A stretch of 64,000 nt of DNA from Verrucomicrobiota bacterium (GTDB lineage: Bacteria > Verrucomicrobiota > Verrucomicrobiia > Verrucomicrobiales > Verrucomicrobiaceae). How positions within the stretch are numbered: the stretch's first letter is position 1; each line of letters opens with the position of its first letter. A program made the position numbers and the translations under genes. This document shows, in pieces, positions 1 through 10,500 of the stretch. The notes beneath the pieces were generated by a model. The model made no database searches. It was given only the letters and a program-made list of their open reading frames with translations, and was not told where the DNA came from. The stretch is taken from NCBI GenBank assembly GCA_025360015.1, contig JANYCZ010000008.1:62001-126000 (forward strand), written 5' to 3'.

Positions 1-1
1 G

Positions 2-1852
2 GCGCAGGCGCTTGAGGCCGCGCAGGCGGAGTCCATGCTGCCGCAGAATCAGCAGGACCTCGCGCAAAGCGCCGCGCAGTCCAAGGCCGCCGCCGAGGCG
101 CTGCAGCAGGTGCCGGAAAAGATCAACCGCGCCCGCATTGCCGAGGCCATGCAGCAGAAAGATCCCCAAGGCGCGAACAATCTCCGCCAGGCCGCGCAGC
201 AGGCCAGCGACACCTCGCGCAACGCAGCCGAACAAAACAAAAACCTCGCCCGCGAGGCCGCGCAGCAGCAGCCCGGCCAGCAGCTCAACAACCAGGGGGC
301 GCTGCAGGCCACCGCCGACGCGCAGAAGAAGGCCCACGAACTCGCCGCGCAGCTCCAGCCGCAGATCGATGCCGCACGCGCGCAGCTCGCCACGCTCACT
401 CCCGAAGTCAGCGACATGATGAAACGCGTGGCCGCCGATTTGAAGCAGACTCAGCAGGAAACGCAGACCGCCGCCGATGCCGCAAAAGCTGAAAAGCCCG
501 TCGCCGAAGTCGCCGAGAAAGCCCAGGAGCTGCGCCCTGAAGCCGCCGCCAACGCCGAGAAAATGGCCGCTCTACAAGCCGCCCTGCGCCAGGAAGCCAA
601 CGCGTCTGACTTGACCAAGCAGGCCGAAACCCAGCTTGCCCGCACCGCCGATGTCGCGCTCGCGCAGATGCAGCAGAAGACGCCGCAGATCGCGCAGAAT
701 TTGAAGCAGGCCGCGCAGGCATCGCAAAGCAAGCCGCAGGCCCAGGCCTTGCAGTCCGCCGCCACCGCGCAGCAGCAGACCGCGCAGGCGCTGGAGCAGC
801 TCGCGCAAAACATGCAGAAGGTGGAGGACGGCCAGCAGCTCACCGAAGCCGATCAAGCCGCCATGCAAAAGATGGAGCAGGAGCTCGGCGTGCAGGAGCC
901 GCTGGATGAAGCGTATGACCGCGCCAAGCAGCTCGCCGAAATGGCGCAGGACGCCACGCAAAATCCGCAGGCCGTGCTTGAAGCTCTTGAAAAAGAACTG
1001 CCCAAGAATCAGGCGATGCAGAAGGCCCTCGCTGAAACCGCGCAGTCCACCGCGCAACTGGCCGAGCAGGCCGTCGCCAAAGAAACGCAGCAGGCCGTGC
1101 AGAACGGCATGGCGCAGAAGCAGGCCGCCAGCGATCTCGCGCGCGTCTCCCGCCATCAGCAGCGCCTTGGCGACAAAGAAGCCGCGGAACAAGTCGCCCA
1201 GGCCAGCAATCAACTCCAGCAGGCCGGTCAGAAAGCCGAAGCCACCCAGGCCCATCCCGTGCCCAATCCGCAGGCCTCACAGCAGAGCCAGGCCAGCGCC
1301 GGCAAAGCAGCCAAAGCCGCCGAATCCACCGCCAGCAAAACCTCCCCTCCCGTGCTCGCCTCCCCCCTCGAACAACTCCAGGGCCAGATGCTCGCCCAGG
1401 CGCTCGACCAGCTCGATGCCCAGCTTCACCCCATGCAGGGCAGCCAGCAGCAGCAGTCGCAAAACGGCCAGCAGCAGGCCGGTCAGCCACAGCAAGGCCA
1501 GCAGGCCCAGCAGAGCCTCAACAACGCCCAGCAGGCCCAGCAGCAAAGCATGGCCGACTCCCGCAATCAGGGCCAGGCCCCCGGCCAGAAACCCTCCCAG
1601 CAGCAGGCGCAAAACCAGAAACAGCAGGGTCAAAATTCCCAGGCCCAGTCCGCCGAAGGCGGCAATCAATCCACGCAACTGCAAGACGGCGTGCTCGGAC
1701 AAGTCATGGTCCTCACCAAAGGCGACTGGGGCCACCTGCCGCAAAAAATGGCCGACGACCTCACCGAAGCCACCCGCTCCGAAGCCGCCCCCGAATACCG
1801 CGCTGCGATTGAGAGCTACTATAAGGCGATTGCGGCGAAGGCGAAGAAGTAG
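2..1852 (+). CDS. Gln/Ala-rich coiled-coil protein, 5' truncated by window edge
   Basis: The frame is open from base 2 to a TAG at 1850-1852, so the gene begins before the window; the ATG at 35 is just an internal Met. The visible 617 residues are almost entirely Ala, Gln, Glu and Lys in heptad-like runs, so a long alpha-helical coiled coil is predicted. A low-complexity Gln/Ser/Gly/Asn stretch lies around 1430-1680. The last 45 residues differ: a short folded tail containing WGHLP, then YRAAIESYYKAIA. I recall a similar tail (W..LP, then an alpha-helix with ESYY) in large proteins that planctomycetes and verrucomicrobia encode next to MoxR/BatA-type vWA operons; the upstream neighbours are out of view, so this is inference. 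No enzyme motif is visible. A structural or envelope-associated role is the most that can be said. Confidence 0.75.
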   Translation, partial: AQALEAAQAESMLPQNQQDLAQSAAQSKAAAEALQQVPEKINRARIAEAMQQKDPQGANNLRQAAQQASDTSRNAAEQNKNLAREAAQQQPGQQLNNQGALQATADAQKKAHELAAQLQPQIDAARAQLATLTPEVSDMMKRVAADLKQTQQETQTAADAAKAEKPVAEVAEKAQELRPEAAANAEKMAALQAALRQEANASDLTKQAETQLARTADVALAQMQQKTPQIAQNLKQAAQASQSKPQAQALQSAATAQQQTAQALEQLAQNMQKVEDGQQLTEADQAAMQKMEQELGVQEPLDEAYDRAKQLAEMAQDATQNPQAVLEALEKELPKNQAMQKALAETAQSTAQLAEQAVAKETQQAVQNGMAQKQAASDLARVSRHQQRLGDKEAAEQVAQASNQLQQAGQKAEATQAHPVPNPQASQQSQASAGKAAKAAESTASKTSPPVLASPLEQLQGQMLAQALDQLDAQLHPMQGSQQQQSQNGQQQAGQPQQGQQAQQSLNNAQQAQQQSMADSRNQGQAPGQKPSQQQAQNQKQQGQNSQAQSAEGGNQSTQLQDGVLGQVMVLTKGDWGHLPQKMADDLTEATRSEAAPEYRAAIESYYKAIAAKAKK

Positions 1853-2133
1853 AGAAGTGACAAGTCTAAGGTTTCAAGTTTCAAGCTCATCGAGCGTTCC
1901 CGCCTATCAGCAGTACACGCATAGCACGCGCTGCGCAGGTCCCAGTAAGCACTGCCAAGCTTCAGTTCGTTCTGGATTCTGGAAAGCCCCCGCGCTGCCC
2001 AGAACGAGCTAAAGCCCGCCACTACTTTGCTCCGCCTTTTTGCGGCCATCCCTTCTGGCCCTCTTCGAGATACCGCCCTTTTCTCCAAAACTTCAGACTT
2101 GCAGGCCTAAATCATCCTGTGTCTTAATCAGGC
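1853..2133. other. Intergenic region with imperfect inverted repeat
   Basis: These 281 bases contain no supportable gene. AGTTCGTTCTGG at 1964-1975 is the inverted complement, with one mismatch, of CCAGAACGAGCT at 1999-2010. This gives a possible 12-bp stem with a 23-base loop about 110 bases past the stop of the upstream gene. There is no T tract, so a factor-independent terminator is not supported. Confidence 0.35.
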
Positions 2134-5100
2134 ATGAGAATGATTCGGATCATTGCCGGGCTTTTTTTAGCCTGTCATTTCGCCACAGCGCAGCAGGCGG
2201 CTGGAGGCGACACCTTGAAAACGAGCTACGAAATCTTCAGTGGCGGCACCATACGCCAGCTCGTGCTGGTGGCGGATGAGATCGCCGTCAAACAGGCGGA
2301 TGGACGCCGCACGATCTCCAAAGCAGGCGACACCGATCTCGCCGCAGCGGCCAGGTCCATGCGCACGCGCACGGCGGCGGCGTCCCAGGTGGAGCTCATG
2401 CTCACGCATGCAGCGGGCGGCAAAAACTCACGCACGGGTGCAGAGGCCACTCGGCATTTTGTCACGCGGGAGGTCCTTGTGAAGTTCAGGCCGGGTGCAG
2501 TGGCCAAGACCGTGGCGCAGAGCGTGGGACTGCGTGTGAGCAGCGAGCCAGATCATGCGCCCGGCTACGCAATCATCGATGCCCTCACTTCAGAAGGCGC
2601 GCTGCTCGCCATGGAAGCGCTGCGCGCGCTGCCGGAAGTCGAGAGTGCCAATGTCGTGCTGGCCACGCAAAAGGCGGCGAAATTCACTCCCAATGACCCG
2701 CTCTTCCCCGAACAGTGGCACCTCAAAAACACCGCGCAACTCGGCGGTGCCTTGTGGGCGGACGCAAACGTCCCCAGCGTGTGGGACACCTACAAAGGCA
2801 CCGGCATCATCATCGGCATCATCGATGGCGGCCTGGAGTACACCCACCCGGACATCTCACCCAATTACAACACCGTCCTCGACTTTGACTACAATGGCAA
2901 CGACTCCGATCCCTCTCCCGGAGACGTCACCACAGACATCCACGCCACCTCATGCGCCGGCGTCGCCGCTGCGCGTGGGAATAACGGCCTCGGCGGCTCC
3001 GGCGCGGCACCGGAGGCCACGCTCACCGGCTTTCGGCTCATCGCCGCGGCCAACACCGACCAGGATGAAGCCAACGCCTTTCTCACGCACAACGACGTCA
3101 TCCACGTGAAAAGCAATTCATGGGGCTGGCCCGATGGTGACGGCTATGGCGGCCCTGATGCCCTGGCCGCCGCAGCCTATCAGACCGGCACCACCAGCGG
3201 GCGCGGCGGCAAAGGTTTGATCTACGTCTTCGCCGGCGGCAACGGCCTGCAGTATGGAGACAACTCAAACTACGACGGCTATGCCAACTCCCCCTACGTC
3301 ATCGCGGTGGGCGCGGTGAACGATTACGGTTTTCAGAGCTACTACTCCGAGCCGGGAGCAAACCTCCTCATTTCAGCGCCGTCCAACGGGGGGCTGCACA
3401 ATGCTGGCATCCGCACTACCGACATCACGGGTGAAGGCGGCTACAACAACACCGCCGCAGGCACGAATGACCTCGCGGATCGCAACTACACCAAGACCTT
3501 CGGCGGCACCTCCAGCGCCTGTCCTCTTGTGTCGGGCATCATCGCGCTCATGCTGCAAGCCAATCCAAATCTTGGCTGGCGCGATGTGCAGGAGATCCTC
3601 ATCCGCACCGCGCGCAAAAACCACCGCACTGACCCTGAGTGGGCGACCAATCAGGCAGGCTTCTCCTTCAATCATAAATACGGCGCGGGCGTCGTCGATG
3701 CCGCCGCCGCCGTCGCGCTAGCGCAGCAGTGGACAAATCTGCCCGCCATGACCACCACGCAAATGGCGCTGACGGGTCTCAATCCTCTCCTCATGGACAA
3801 CTCCACCACGGGAGGCTCCACCCAAACTTTCAATTTCACCGCTGCGAATTTCCGCGTGGAGCACGTTACCGTGACCGTAGGTGCCACGCATACCTGCCGG
3901 GGAGATCTGGAGGTCACGCTCACCTCACCCTCCGGCATGGTCAGCAAGCTCGCACAAGCCAACGAAGACACCACGGCCAATCTCGCATGGACCTACAGCA
4001 CCGTGCGCCACTGGGGCGAGACCGCCGCAGGCACCTGGTCGGTAACGGTCAATGACCGCGTGGCCACCCACACCGGCACGCTCAGCAATGTCACCGTGAC
4101 ACTCTTTGGCGCGACCAACACGAACGCCCGCATCGCCGGTGCCTCCGCTACCCTCACCACAGAGGGAAACACACCTGCCAATTCCATCGCTGATCCCGGC
4201 GAGGCCGTCACCTTCAACCTCGGCCTCAAGAACATCGGTGCGGCAGCCACCAGCAATCTCACTGCCACGCTCCTCCCCATCGGTGGCATCAGCAATCCTT
4301 CCGCCGCGCAGAATTTCGGCGCGCTCTCATCCGGCGGTGCCGCAGTGACACGCTCCTTTTCCTTCAAGCCCTCTGGAGGCTGCGGTGTCTCGGTCCCGCT
4401 GGTCCTGAAATTGCAGGATGGCGCGACGGATCTCGGCTACGCCAATCTAAACGTCCCGCTGGGCACCACGGCCGCCACGAGCTTCAGTACCACCGGCATC
4501 ACCATCCGCGACAAGGCCGTCGCCTCGCCCTCGCCGTCCCCTCTCGTGGTCTCCGGCCTCATTGGACGAGTGCAGACCGTGACTGCGGGGCTCAACTACC
4601 TTTCACATACCTTTTTGAATGATGTGGGCGCGTTGCTGCACGGACCGGACGCCTTGGAACTGCGCCTCTTCAATGGCGGCATTGCCGGCAAAGTCACTTT
4701 TTTGGACCTCACCTTCACCGACAATGCCGACGTGCCCTTCCCCTATCTCGGCACCACCATGACCGCCGGTTCCTATCGCCCGTGGGACATCTACGGCAGC
4801 TCACGCACTTTCACCGGAGACACCGCCACCGAGAACGGAGACACCATGGGCGAATTCAGCGGCCTGCAAGCCAACGGCACCTGGAACCTCTATGTGCAGG
4901 ACTTCTCTGCGGGAGATACCGGATCCATAAACGGCTGGAGCCTCAACTTCACCACCGTCACCTGCACGGACAATGTCATGCTCACGCAGTCCGCCACCAG
5001 CGGCGCGGAGGGCGCAGGCACCATCGCCGTCTCCGTCACCCGCACCGGCGGGAAAGAGGGGAGCGCCACGGTGAACTACGCCACCAGCAATGGCACCGCC

Positions 5101-6003
5101 ACCGCTGGCAGTGACTATACCACCACTAGCGGCACGCTCACCTTTGCCGTAGGCGAGCTAGTCAAAACATTCTCTATTCCCATCATCAACGACACCACGA
5201 TCGAGCCGAGCGAGACCATTCTGGTCACGCTCTCCTCCGCTGGTGGGAACACCACGCTCGGCACCCTGGCCACCGGTGCCGTCACCATTTTGGACGATGA
5301 TGCAGCCCCACCCGTGGCCCTTTCTCCTGCCACTCAGACCGTTACCGAGGCCGCCACCTTGGTCACCTTCACCGCCAGTCGCAGCGTCCTCGGCAATGCC
5401 GGCACCCTCTCCTATGCCACCGCCTTTGGCACCGCCACCTCTGCCGACTTCACCGCCACATCAGGCACGCTCACCTTCACAGCCAGCGATCTCAGCAAGA
5501 CCTTCACCGTCGCCATTTTGGACGACTCCATTGACGAAGCCCCCGAATCCTTCACCGTCACCCTCAGCGCTCCCACCGGCGGCCTCTCGCTCGGCACCCC
5601 CGTCACCTCCACAATCACCATTGTCGATGCCGATACAGACGGCGACGGCATGTCCGATGACTACGAGACAAGCCTGGGCCTCAATCCCGCAGTGAATGAT
5701 GCCACACTCGATCTCGATGGCGACGGCATCAGCAACTACAAGGAGTACATCCTCGGCACCCCGCCAAACTCCGGCAAAAGCCAGTACCCCGTCACCGCCG
5801 CCAATGCTGGAGGCAACATCGGCATCACCTTCCCCACCCTCACCGGCCGCACCTACAAAGTAGAGCGCAGTGACACCCTCGCCGCGCCTTGGACCACCGT
5901 GCAGCAAAACATCCCTGGCACCGGCTCCGTTCAAACCATCACCGACACCGGTGGTGCCGCCCAGCCCCGCCGCTTTTACCGCGTGACCGTCACCCTTCCG
6001 TAA
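2134..6003 (+). CDS. Secreted subtilisin-like (S8) serine protease with P-domains and Calx-beta repeats
   Basis: This is a multidomain extracellular endopeptidase of 1289 residues. It has a Sec signal peptide (about 1-20, ending ATAQQ), a propeptide region to about 190, then an S8 domain. The catalytic triad reads Asp231 (GIIDGG), His270 (DIHATSCAG) and Ser460 (GTSSACP), with the oxyanion Asn at 370 (AGGNG). The usual HGT after the catalytic His is HAT here. A proprotein-convertase-type P domain follows at about 560-665, and a second P-like beta-sandwich at about 785-945. Two Calx-beta domains lie at about 947-1165, each with a TAGSDYT or TSADFTAT motif. A thrombospondin-3-like calcium segment (DTDGDGMSDD) starts at about 1167. 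The tail of about 70 residues (YKVERSDTL...RFYRVTV) resembles C-terminal modules common in verrucomicrobial exoproteins. The gene stands alone. The triad is intact, so activity is likely; the substrate is unknown. Confidence 0.93.
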   Translation: MRMIRIIAGLFLACHFATAQQAAGGDTLKTSYEIFSGGTIRQLVLVADEIAVKQADGRRTISKAGDTDLAAAARSMRTRTAAASQVELMLTHAAGGKNSRTGAEATRHFVTREVLVKFRPGAVAKTVAQSVGLRVSSEPDHAPGYAIIDALTSEGALLAMEALRALPEVESANVVLATQKAAKFTPNDPLFPEQWHLKNTAQLGGALWADANVPSVWDTYKGTGIIIGIIDGGLEYTHPDISPNYNTVLDFDYNGNDSDPSPGDVTTDIHATSCAGVAAARGNNGLGGSGAAPEATLTGFRLIAAANTDQDEANAFLTHNDVIHVKSNSWGWPDGDGYGGPDALAAAAYQTGTTSGRGGKGLIYVFAGGNGLQYGDNSNYDGYANSPYVIAVGAVNDYGFQSYYSEPGANLLISAPSNGGLHNAGIRTTDITGEGGYNNTAAGTNDLADRNYTKTFGGTSSACPLVSGIIALMLQANPNLGWRDVQEILIRTARKNHRTDPEWATNQAGFSFNHKYGAGVVDAAAAVALAQQWTNLPAMTTTQMALTGLNPLLMDNSTTGGSTQTFNFTAANFRVEHVTVTVGATHTCRGDLEVTLTSPSGMVSKLAQANEDTTANLAWTYSTVRHWGETAAGTWSVTVNDRVATHTGTLSNVTVTLFGATNTNARIAGASATLTTEGNTPANSIADPGEAVTFNLGLKNIGAAATSNLTATLLPIGGISNPSAAQNFGALSSGGAAVTRSFSFKPSGGCGVSVPLVLKLQDGATDLGYANLNVPLGTTAATSFSTTGITIRDKAVASPSPSPLVVSGLIGRVQTVTAGLNYLSHTFLNDVGALLHGPDALELRLFNGGIAGKVTFLDLTFTDNADVPFPYLGTTMTAGSYRPWDIYGSSRTFTGDTATENGDTMGEFSGLQANGTWNLYVQDFSAGDTGSINGWSLNFTTVTCTDNVMLTQSATSGAEGAGTIAVSVTRTGGKEGSATVNYATSNGTATAGSDYTTTSGTLTFAVGELVKTFSIPIINDTTIEPSETILVTLSSAGGNTTLGTLATGAVTILDDDAAPPVALSPATQTVTEAATLVTFTASRSVLGNAGTLSYATAFGTATSADFTATSGTLTFTASDLSKTFTVAILDDSIDEAPESFTVTLSAPTGGLSLGTPVTSTITIVDADTDGDGMSDDYETSLGLNPAVNDATLDLDGDGISNYKEYILGTPPNSGKSQYPVTAANAGGNIGITFPTLTGRTYKVERSDTLAAPWTTVQQNIPGTGSVQTITDTGGAAQPRRFYRVTVTLP

Positions 6004-6213
6004 AGCTCCCCTCTGAATCAGACTCCGGTTCTGTATATTCAGTGTATTCCGTGGTTACACCCATCTGGCGAACAGGATCTGCATCCCCTCTCTGCCCCCC
6101 TCTGCCTCCCCGCAAGCATCTCCCCAAAAAAATCCACGAGTTGCGCACCGGTGTTGCCGCGCTCCTGTCACAAGCCGTAGAGGCGCAGGTCTTTTACGGC
6201 GGCTGCCCCTTCC

Positions 6214-6885
6214 ATGAAACCTTTTCTTCTGCTGGCCACATCTCACACGCCCGAGGGCGCGGAGCTCACGCTGCATGCGCATGACGTGCACTTTTACCTG
6301 CGCTTCAACCGTCAGCCGCTGATGGGCACCAATGCCTCCGAGTCCGAAAAAGTGCTCGCGGAGCTGGCGTGTGCCGGACTGGGCGGCGGCACACCACGTA
6401 TCCTCATCGGTGGCCTCGGCTTTGGCTTCACCCTACGCCGTGTGCTGGAGCTCATGGGCCCCGCCGCGCAGGTGCAGGTGGCGGAACTGCTGCCGCAGGT
6501 GGTGGCGTGGAACCGTGAGTATTTGAGCGCGGTGAACGGCCAGCTCCTCGACGATCCCCGCGTCGAGATCACCGTGGACGATGTGTTCCAAATCATTAGC
6601 CGCGCGCCGAAAGGCTACTACGATGCCATCCTGCTCGATGTGGACAACGGGCCCATCGCGATGGTGCAGGACGGAAATGCGCGGCTTTATCAGACCCAGG
6701 GTTTCTCGGCCATTACCCACGCCTTGAAGCCCGGCGGGCGAGTGACGTTTTGGTCCGCAAACACGGATCATGCTTTTGCGAAACGCCTCAGCAAGGCAGG
6801 CTTCAAAGTCGAAACCGTCGCCGCCAAAGCCTATCCCCAGGCCAAGCGTTGCACGCATACAATCTTCGTCGCGGAGCGAAAGTAA
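6214..6885 (+). CDS. Class I SAM methyltransferase, spermidine-synthase-like
   Basis: The protein has 223 residues and the spermine/spermidine-synthase Rossmann layout. GGLGFGFT (66-73) is the SAM or decarboxylated-SAM loop, an acidic strand end follows (VAELLP, Glu91), and LLDVDNGP takes the place of the usual catalytic D-x-x-D region. RVTFWSAN and a terminal FVAERK complete the fold. It is shorter than SpeE (about 280-290), and its N-terminal beta domain is reduced to about 40 residues. It therefore belongs to the 'spermidine synthase-like' group, often of unknown substrate, rather than being a confident polyamine enzyme. No partner such as speD is nearby. The ATG at 6214 starts a natural hydrophobic strand; no strong ribosome-binding site is visible. 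It is convergent with the transpeptidase gene, 10 bases away. Confidence 0.8.
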   Translation: MKPFLLLATSHTPEGAELTLHAHDVHFYLRFNRQPLMGTNASESEKVLAELACAGLGGGTPRILIGGLGFGFTLRRVLELMGPAAQVQVAELLPQVVAWNREYLSAVNGQLLDDPRVEITVDDVFQIISRAPKGYYDAILLDVDNGPIAMVQDGNARLYQTQGFSAITHALKPGGRVTFWSANTDHAFAKRLSKAGFKVETVAAKAYPQAKRCTHTIFVAERK

Positions 6886-6895
6886 CTCCCCTCCC

Positions 6896-7522
6896 CTACG
6901 GCACCACTTCCACCGGCGTGCCGACGGACACCTGGTGGTAAAACTTCTCCGCCATGTGCCCAGGCAGGCGGATGCAGCCGTGCGATGCCGCGTAGCCCGG
7001 GAGGTAGCCTTGGTGCATGCCCACGCCGCCATAGATGCGCATGAAGTAGTACATCTTCGCTCCTTCAAAGCGCGTGCCCGGCGGCTTGCGGTCCGTGCGG
7101 TTGTTGATGTTCTGCATGATCACATTGCCCCGGTAGTCCTCGTAGTCGCCGTAGATCGAGGACTTGTGGTCGATGTCCTTCTCGATGACGTGATACCTGC
7201 CCGGCCGGGTGTCATAGCCCTCCGCCCCGGAGGAGATGGGCGAGCCCCCGGCAAGCTGGCCGCGCTTGAAGAGATACACCCGCTGCTCGCCGAGATTGAT
7301 CACCACGCTCGGCTTGCCTCGCATGTCATCCGCATTCCAGAAGGAGCCATCATTTGGGCCGAACATTCCAGTGACGCCCTTCCACACAAACCGCGAGGCG
7401 CGGGGGATGTCACTGGTCACAAACCGGCGGCTGTAATGAAACGCATTGCTGCCCGTGTTCTTCACGGTGGTGCAACTGACGAGACCGAGCGCAAAAAGGA
7501 GAAGCAGGCGAAGTGACATCAT
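6896..7522 (-). CDS. L,D-transpeptidase (YkuD) lipoprotein
   Basis: The predicted reaction is cross-linking of peptidoglycan stems, or attachment of proteins to them, through an acyl-enzyme on cysteine. With the start at the tandem ATG at 7522 the protein has 208 residues. It has a lipoprotein signal with lipobox LVSC (Cys17) and a spacer to about 70. The YkuD domain runs from about 71 (VVINLGEQRVYLFKRG) to the end. His170 (GVGMHQG) and the ASHGCIRLP motif with Cys183 form the active site. A TTG 36 bases upstream could start a longer form, but that would place the signal peptide internally. It lies 65 bases downstream of the giant gene on the same strand with no obvious terminator between, so read-through transcription is possible. 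This is envelope maintenance; the exact cross-link type cannot be told. Confidence 0.9.
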   Translation of the reverse strand: MMSLRLLLLFALGLVSCTTVKNTGSNAFHYSRRFVTSDIPRASRFVWKGVTGMFGPNDGSFWNADDMRGKPSVVINLGEQRVYLFKRGQLAGGSPISSGAEGYDTRPGRYHVIEKDIDHKSSIYGDYEDYRGNVIMQNINNRTDRKPPGTRFEGAKMYYFMRIYGGVGMHQGYLPGYAASHGCIRLPGHMAEKFYHQVSVGTPVEVVP

Positions 7523-7586
7523 GCCTTTCAGCAATGCTGCCGGGCTGGCAAAAAGCAACGCGGGAGAGTCTAAAGTTTCAGCCCCC

Positions 7587-10500
7587 TTACGGCTTCACCA
7601 GGAAGAACGCGCGGAATCCATCCAGCAGCGGCAGGTTCGTCACTTCCAGCCCGGTCGTTTCATCCACCCACTGGGACGAAGGATTGAGCAGGTAGTTTTG
7701 ATACACCGCCGTGCTCGGGTCAGCATCGCCGCTCCAGAGGCGGAGGCGGGAGCCGAGGGCGAAGGGTTGCGCGCCAGGGGCCTGCGGGGTGGCCAGGCCG
7801 GTGCCGCGCAGCGTGGTGCCGGCGGTTTGCGGCAGGGCGAGTCCGGTGCTGCGGACTTCACCCAGCAAGGTCAGCGTGGCCGGGGTGCTGCGGAGTTGGA
7901 GGAGCATGCCGGCCTGAGGCGGAATGATTCGGGCGGCATCGTTCGAGAGGGCGGGGTCAGCGTCACGCACCCACTGGGCTGCGCCGGTGGTGGTGGTGTG
8001 CAGCCAGTCGATCTGGAACTGGCCGCTGGCGCTGTCGAAGAACATGACGCGGTCGGCGGCATCGGAGGTGGCAGCAGGCTGCAAGGCGGACACCGGCAGC
8101 AGCGCCCCGAGCGTCCAATGCGGCCGGATGCAGATGTGTGCACTTGCGAGCGCGCTGTCCGCCGTGGTGGCAAGCGCGAGGCTGCTGCCGGTGGAAGTGG
8201 TGGTGTCGAGATCAAAGGTGCGGCCACGCAGCGTGCCATCGAGCACTTCCACGTAGTAGCTCACGCCATTCTGCAACTGCGTGCGGATGTCGCCGCCGTT
8301 GGTGTTGATCGTGAGCGTGCGGTCACTGACGGCGCTGACCTGTCCCGCAAAGATCGCAGGCAGCAGCAGCGGCATGGAGAGCGACTGGCGGCCCACGGCA
8401 AACTGCATGCGTGCCCAGCCCTGCGCACCCGTGGTGGCCGTGGCTTCCGGTGTGCCGTCCAGATTCGCATCCAGCGCCACCTTGATCCGCAGGAATCCAC
8501 GCACCCCGCCGCTGAAGACAGACTCCACTGCAGCGTAGTGCAGCGTTTCGGTCTGGTCCGCATTCGTGGTGGTCGCAGGCGTCAGCGCCAGCGTGGTCCA
8601 GGTGCTGAGATCATTGCTGCCTTCCAGGTAGTAGCGCAGGTCGGGATGGCCGCCGGTGGAGCGTGTGAGCAGCGCGTCAATGGCACCCGTCACTGTATTG
8701 CTCACCAGGGTGAAGCGAGAGGCGCCCAGGCCGCTGCCGCCCGCCGTGCCCAGCGCGTATTCCAGGAGGTTGGTCTGACCGTCCGCATCCGGATCATCAT
8801 TGGCACCGCCGAGGTTGTTCTGCGCCTGCCATGTCGTGAAGGTGCCGGGATTGGTCGCGAGATTGCGCTTTTCCACCAGTGCAGCCGGCGAACCCGTGCC
8901 CGCGAGGAAGCCGAAGTCGATGGTCATCATGCCGGAGTCGTCGGCGGCATCATCCATGAAGGACTGGAAGCCGTTTTCGCCCGAGGTGGAGGTCACGCTG
9001 CTGTTCAGCGGCATGGTGCCGTAGGCCAGATTAATGAGGCCGGAGGAGATGCCCGTGGTGGATGGCTGGGCGGCGTCGCTGCCGTTTTCATCAAAGCGGT
9101 CATCCTTGCCGGTGTCCGCATTGGTGGACTGCACCACATTGCCGGAGCCAATCACCGAGGTCATGCCCTTGAGCGGCGCACCCGTGGCAAACATGCTGGC
9201 AGGAATGTAAACGTAGTAGGCGGCCGGGGAGGTGGCATAGAGCATGTAGGTGCCGTCTGCCGCTGTGACTGCGGTGGAGACCGGCGTGTCCGTCACGGCC
9301 TGCGCCTGCTGGAAGAGCTGCACCGTGACATTCGCCAGCGCCAGATCGATGCCGGACTCATACGTGCCGTTCGCGTTCACATCCCGGAAGACCAGATTGC
9401 CGACCATCAGCGCCTTCGCCTTCAGACCCAGGTCGATGGTGAGATCGTTGTTGGCATCATCCGCGTTGTCACTTGTTTTGTCGAAGCCGCTTTCACGTCC
9501 GTCCGAGTCGGTGGGCAGAGTGCCCGGCAGCAGGGAGAAGGTGCCGGTGACCACACCGGTGGTCGCAGGGTCGGTGGCAGGCTGCGCGTTCTGGTTCAGG
9601 TTGTCATCACTGCCGTTGGTCGTCAGCGTGCTGGGCACCAGGAAATTCAGCAGGCCTGCGGTATTGAACTGCGCGGCAGGGATGCGCACCTTGTAGCTCT
9701 GCGGCGTCACCGCTGGCGGCGCATAAAGGAGATACTCTCCATTTGCGTCGGTCGTGGTGGTGCCCACCACGGTGTCCGTGCCGGTGCCGCCGTCATTGTA
9801 CACCAGCTCCAGATTCACGCCCGCCAGGCCGGTGTCCACGCCGGTTTGGAATTTGCCGTCCGCATTCGCATCACGGAACACCAGATTGCCCACGCCGAGG
9901 CGCGTGGCGAAACCAAAGTCGATGGTGAGATCTGTGTTGCTGTCATTGGCATCGTCCGACGTGCCTTGGAAGCCGCCTTCCTGCGCTCCCGTCGGAGCGC
10001 CATTGGCCGTCAGCGTGACCGCAGGCGCCGTGATGCCCACCTGGTCGGGATTTTGCGCGTCGATGCCGTCTTCACCCAGGTTGTCATCTCCCGTGGTGGT
10101 TTGATTGCCGCGCAGTGAAATTTTCCGGTAAAGCGGACCCGGGCCCACCGCACCGCCGTTGATGCTGACGGACGACTTGAAGTTGTCCGCCGCCACGTGG
10201 ACCGTGTACACGCCGGGGCTCAGATTGGTGAAGAAGTAGCGGCCGCTGGCATCCGTGGTGGTGCTGCGGATGTAGCTGGTGGAGCCTGCCGTGCCGCTGC
10301 CGGCATACAGCAGCATCCACACGCCGGGCACGCCTTCACCCGCATCCGCCACGCCGTTGTTGTTGGCGTCGTTGAAGACCAGGTTGCCGATGTTCATCAG
10401 GTTTGGCAGCGTGCCGCCGGAGAAGCCCAGGTCGATGGTGAGGTCCACATCCGCATCATTATACACGTCCATCGAATTGAGGAAGCCGGCCTCAGCCAGC

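Noticed and set aside
572..2012. Leu-rich minus-strand and Arg/Pro-rich plus-strand frames over the coiled-coil gene
   Set aside because: They are frame-shifted or antisense readings of CAG/GCC-rich codons; the frame ending at 1852 has the coherent coiled-coil and a conserved-looking tail.
6010..6213. Possible dispersed repeat (TATTCAGTGTATTCCGTGG) before the methyltransferase
   Set aside because: It resembles phrases I recall as repeated in some genomes, but there is no second copy in this window to support it.
7446..10118. Plus-strand open frame of 890 codons opposite the SdrD_B block
   Set aside because: Same antisense shadow effect, with a periodic His/Arg/Val pattern mirroring the minus-strand repeats.
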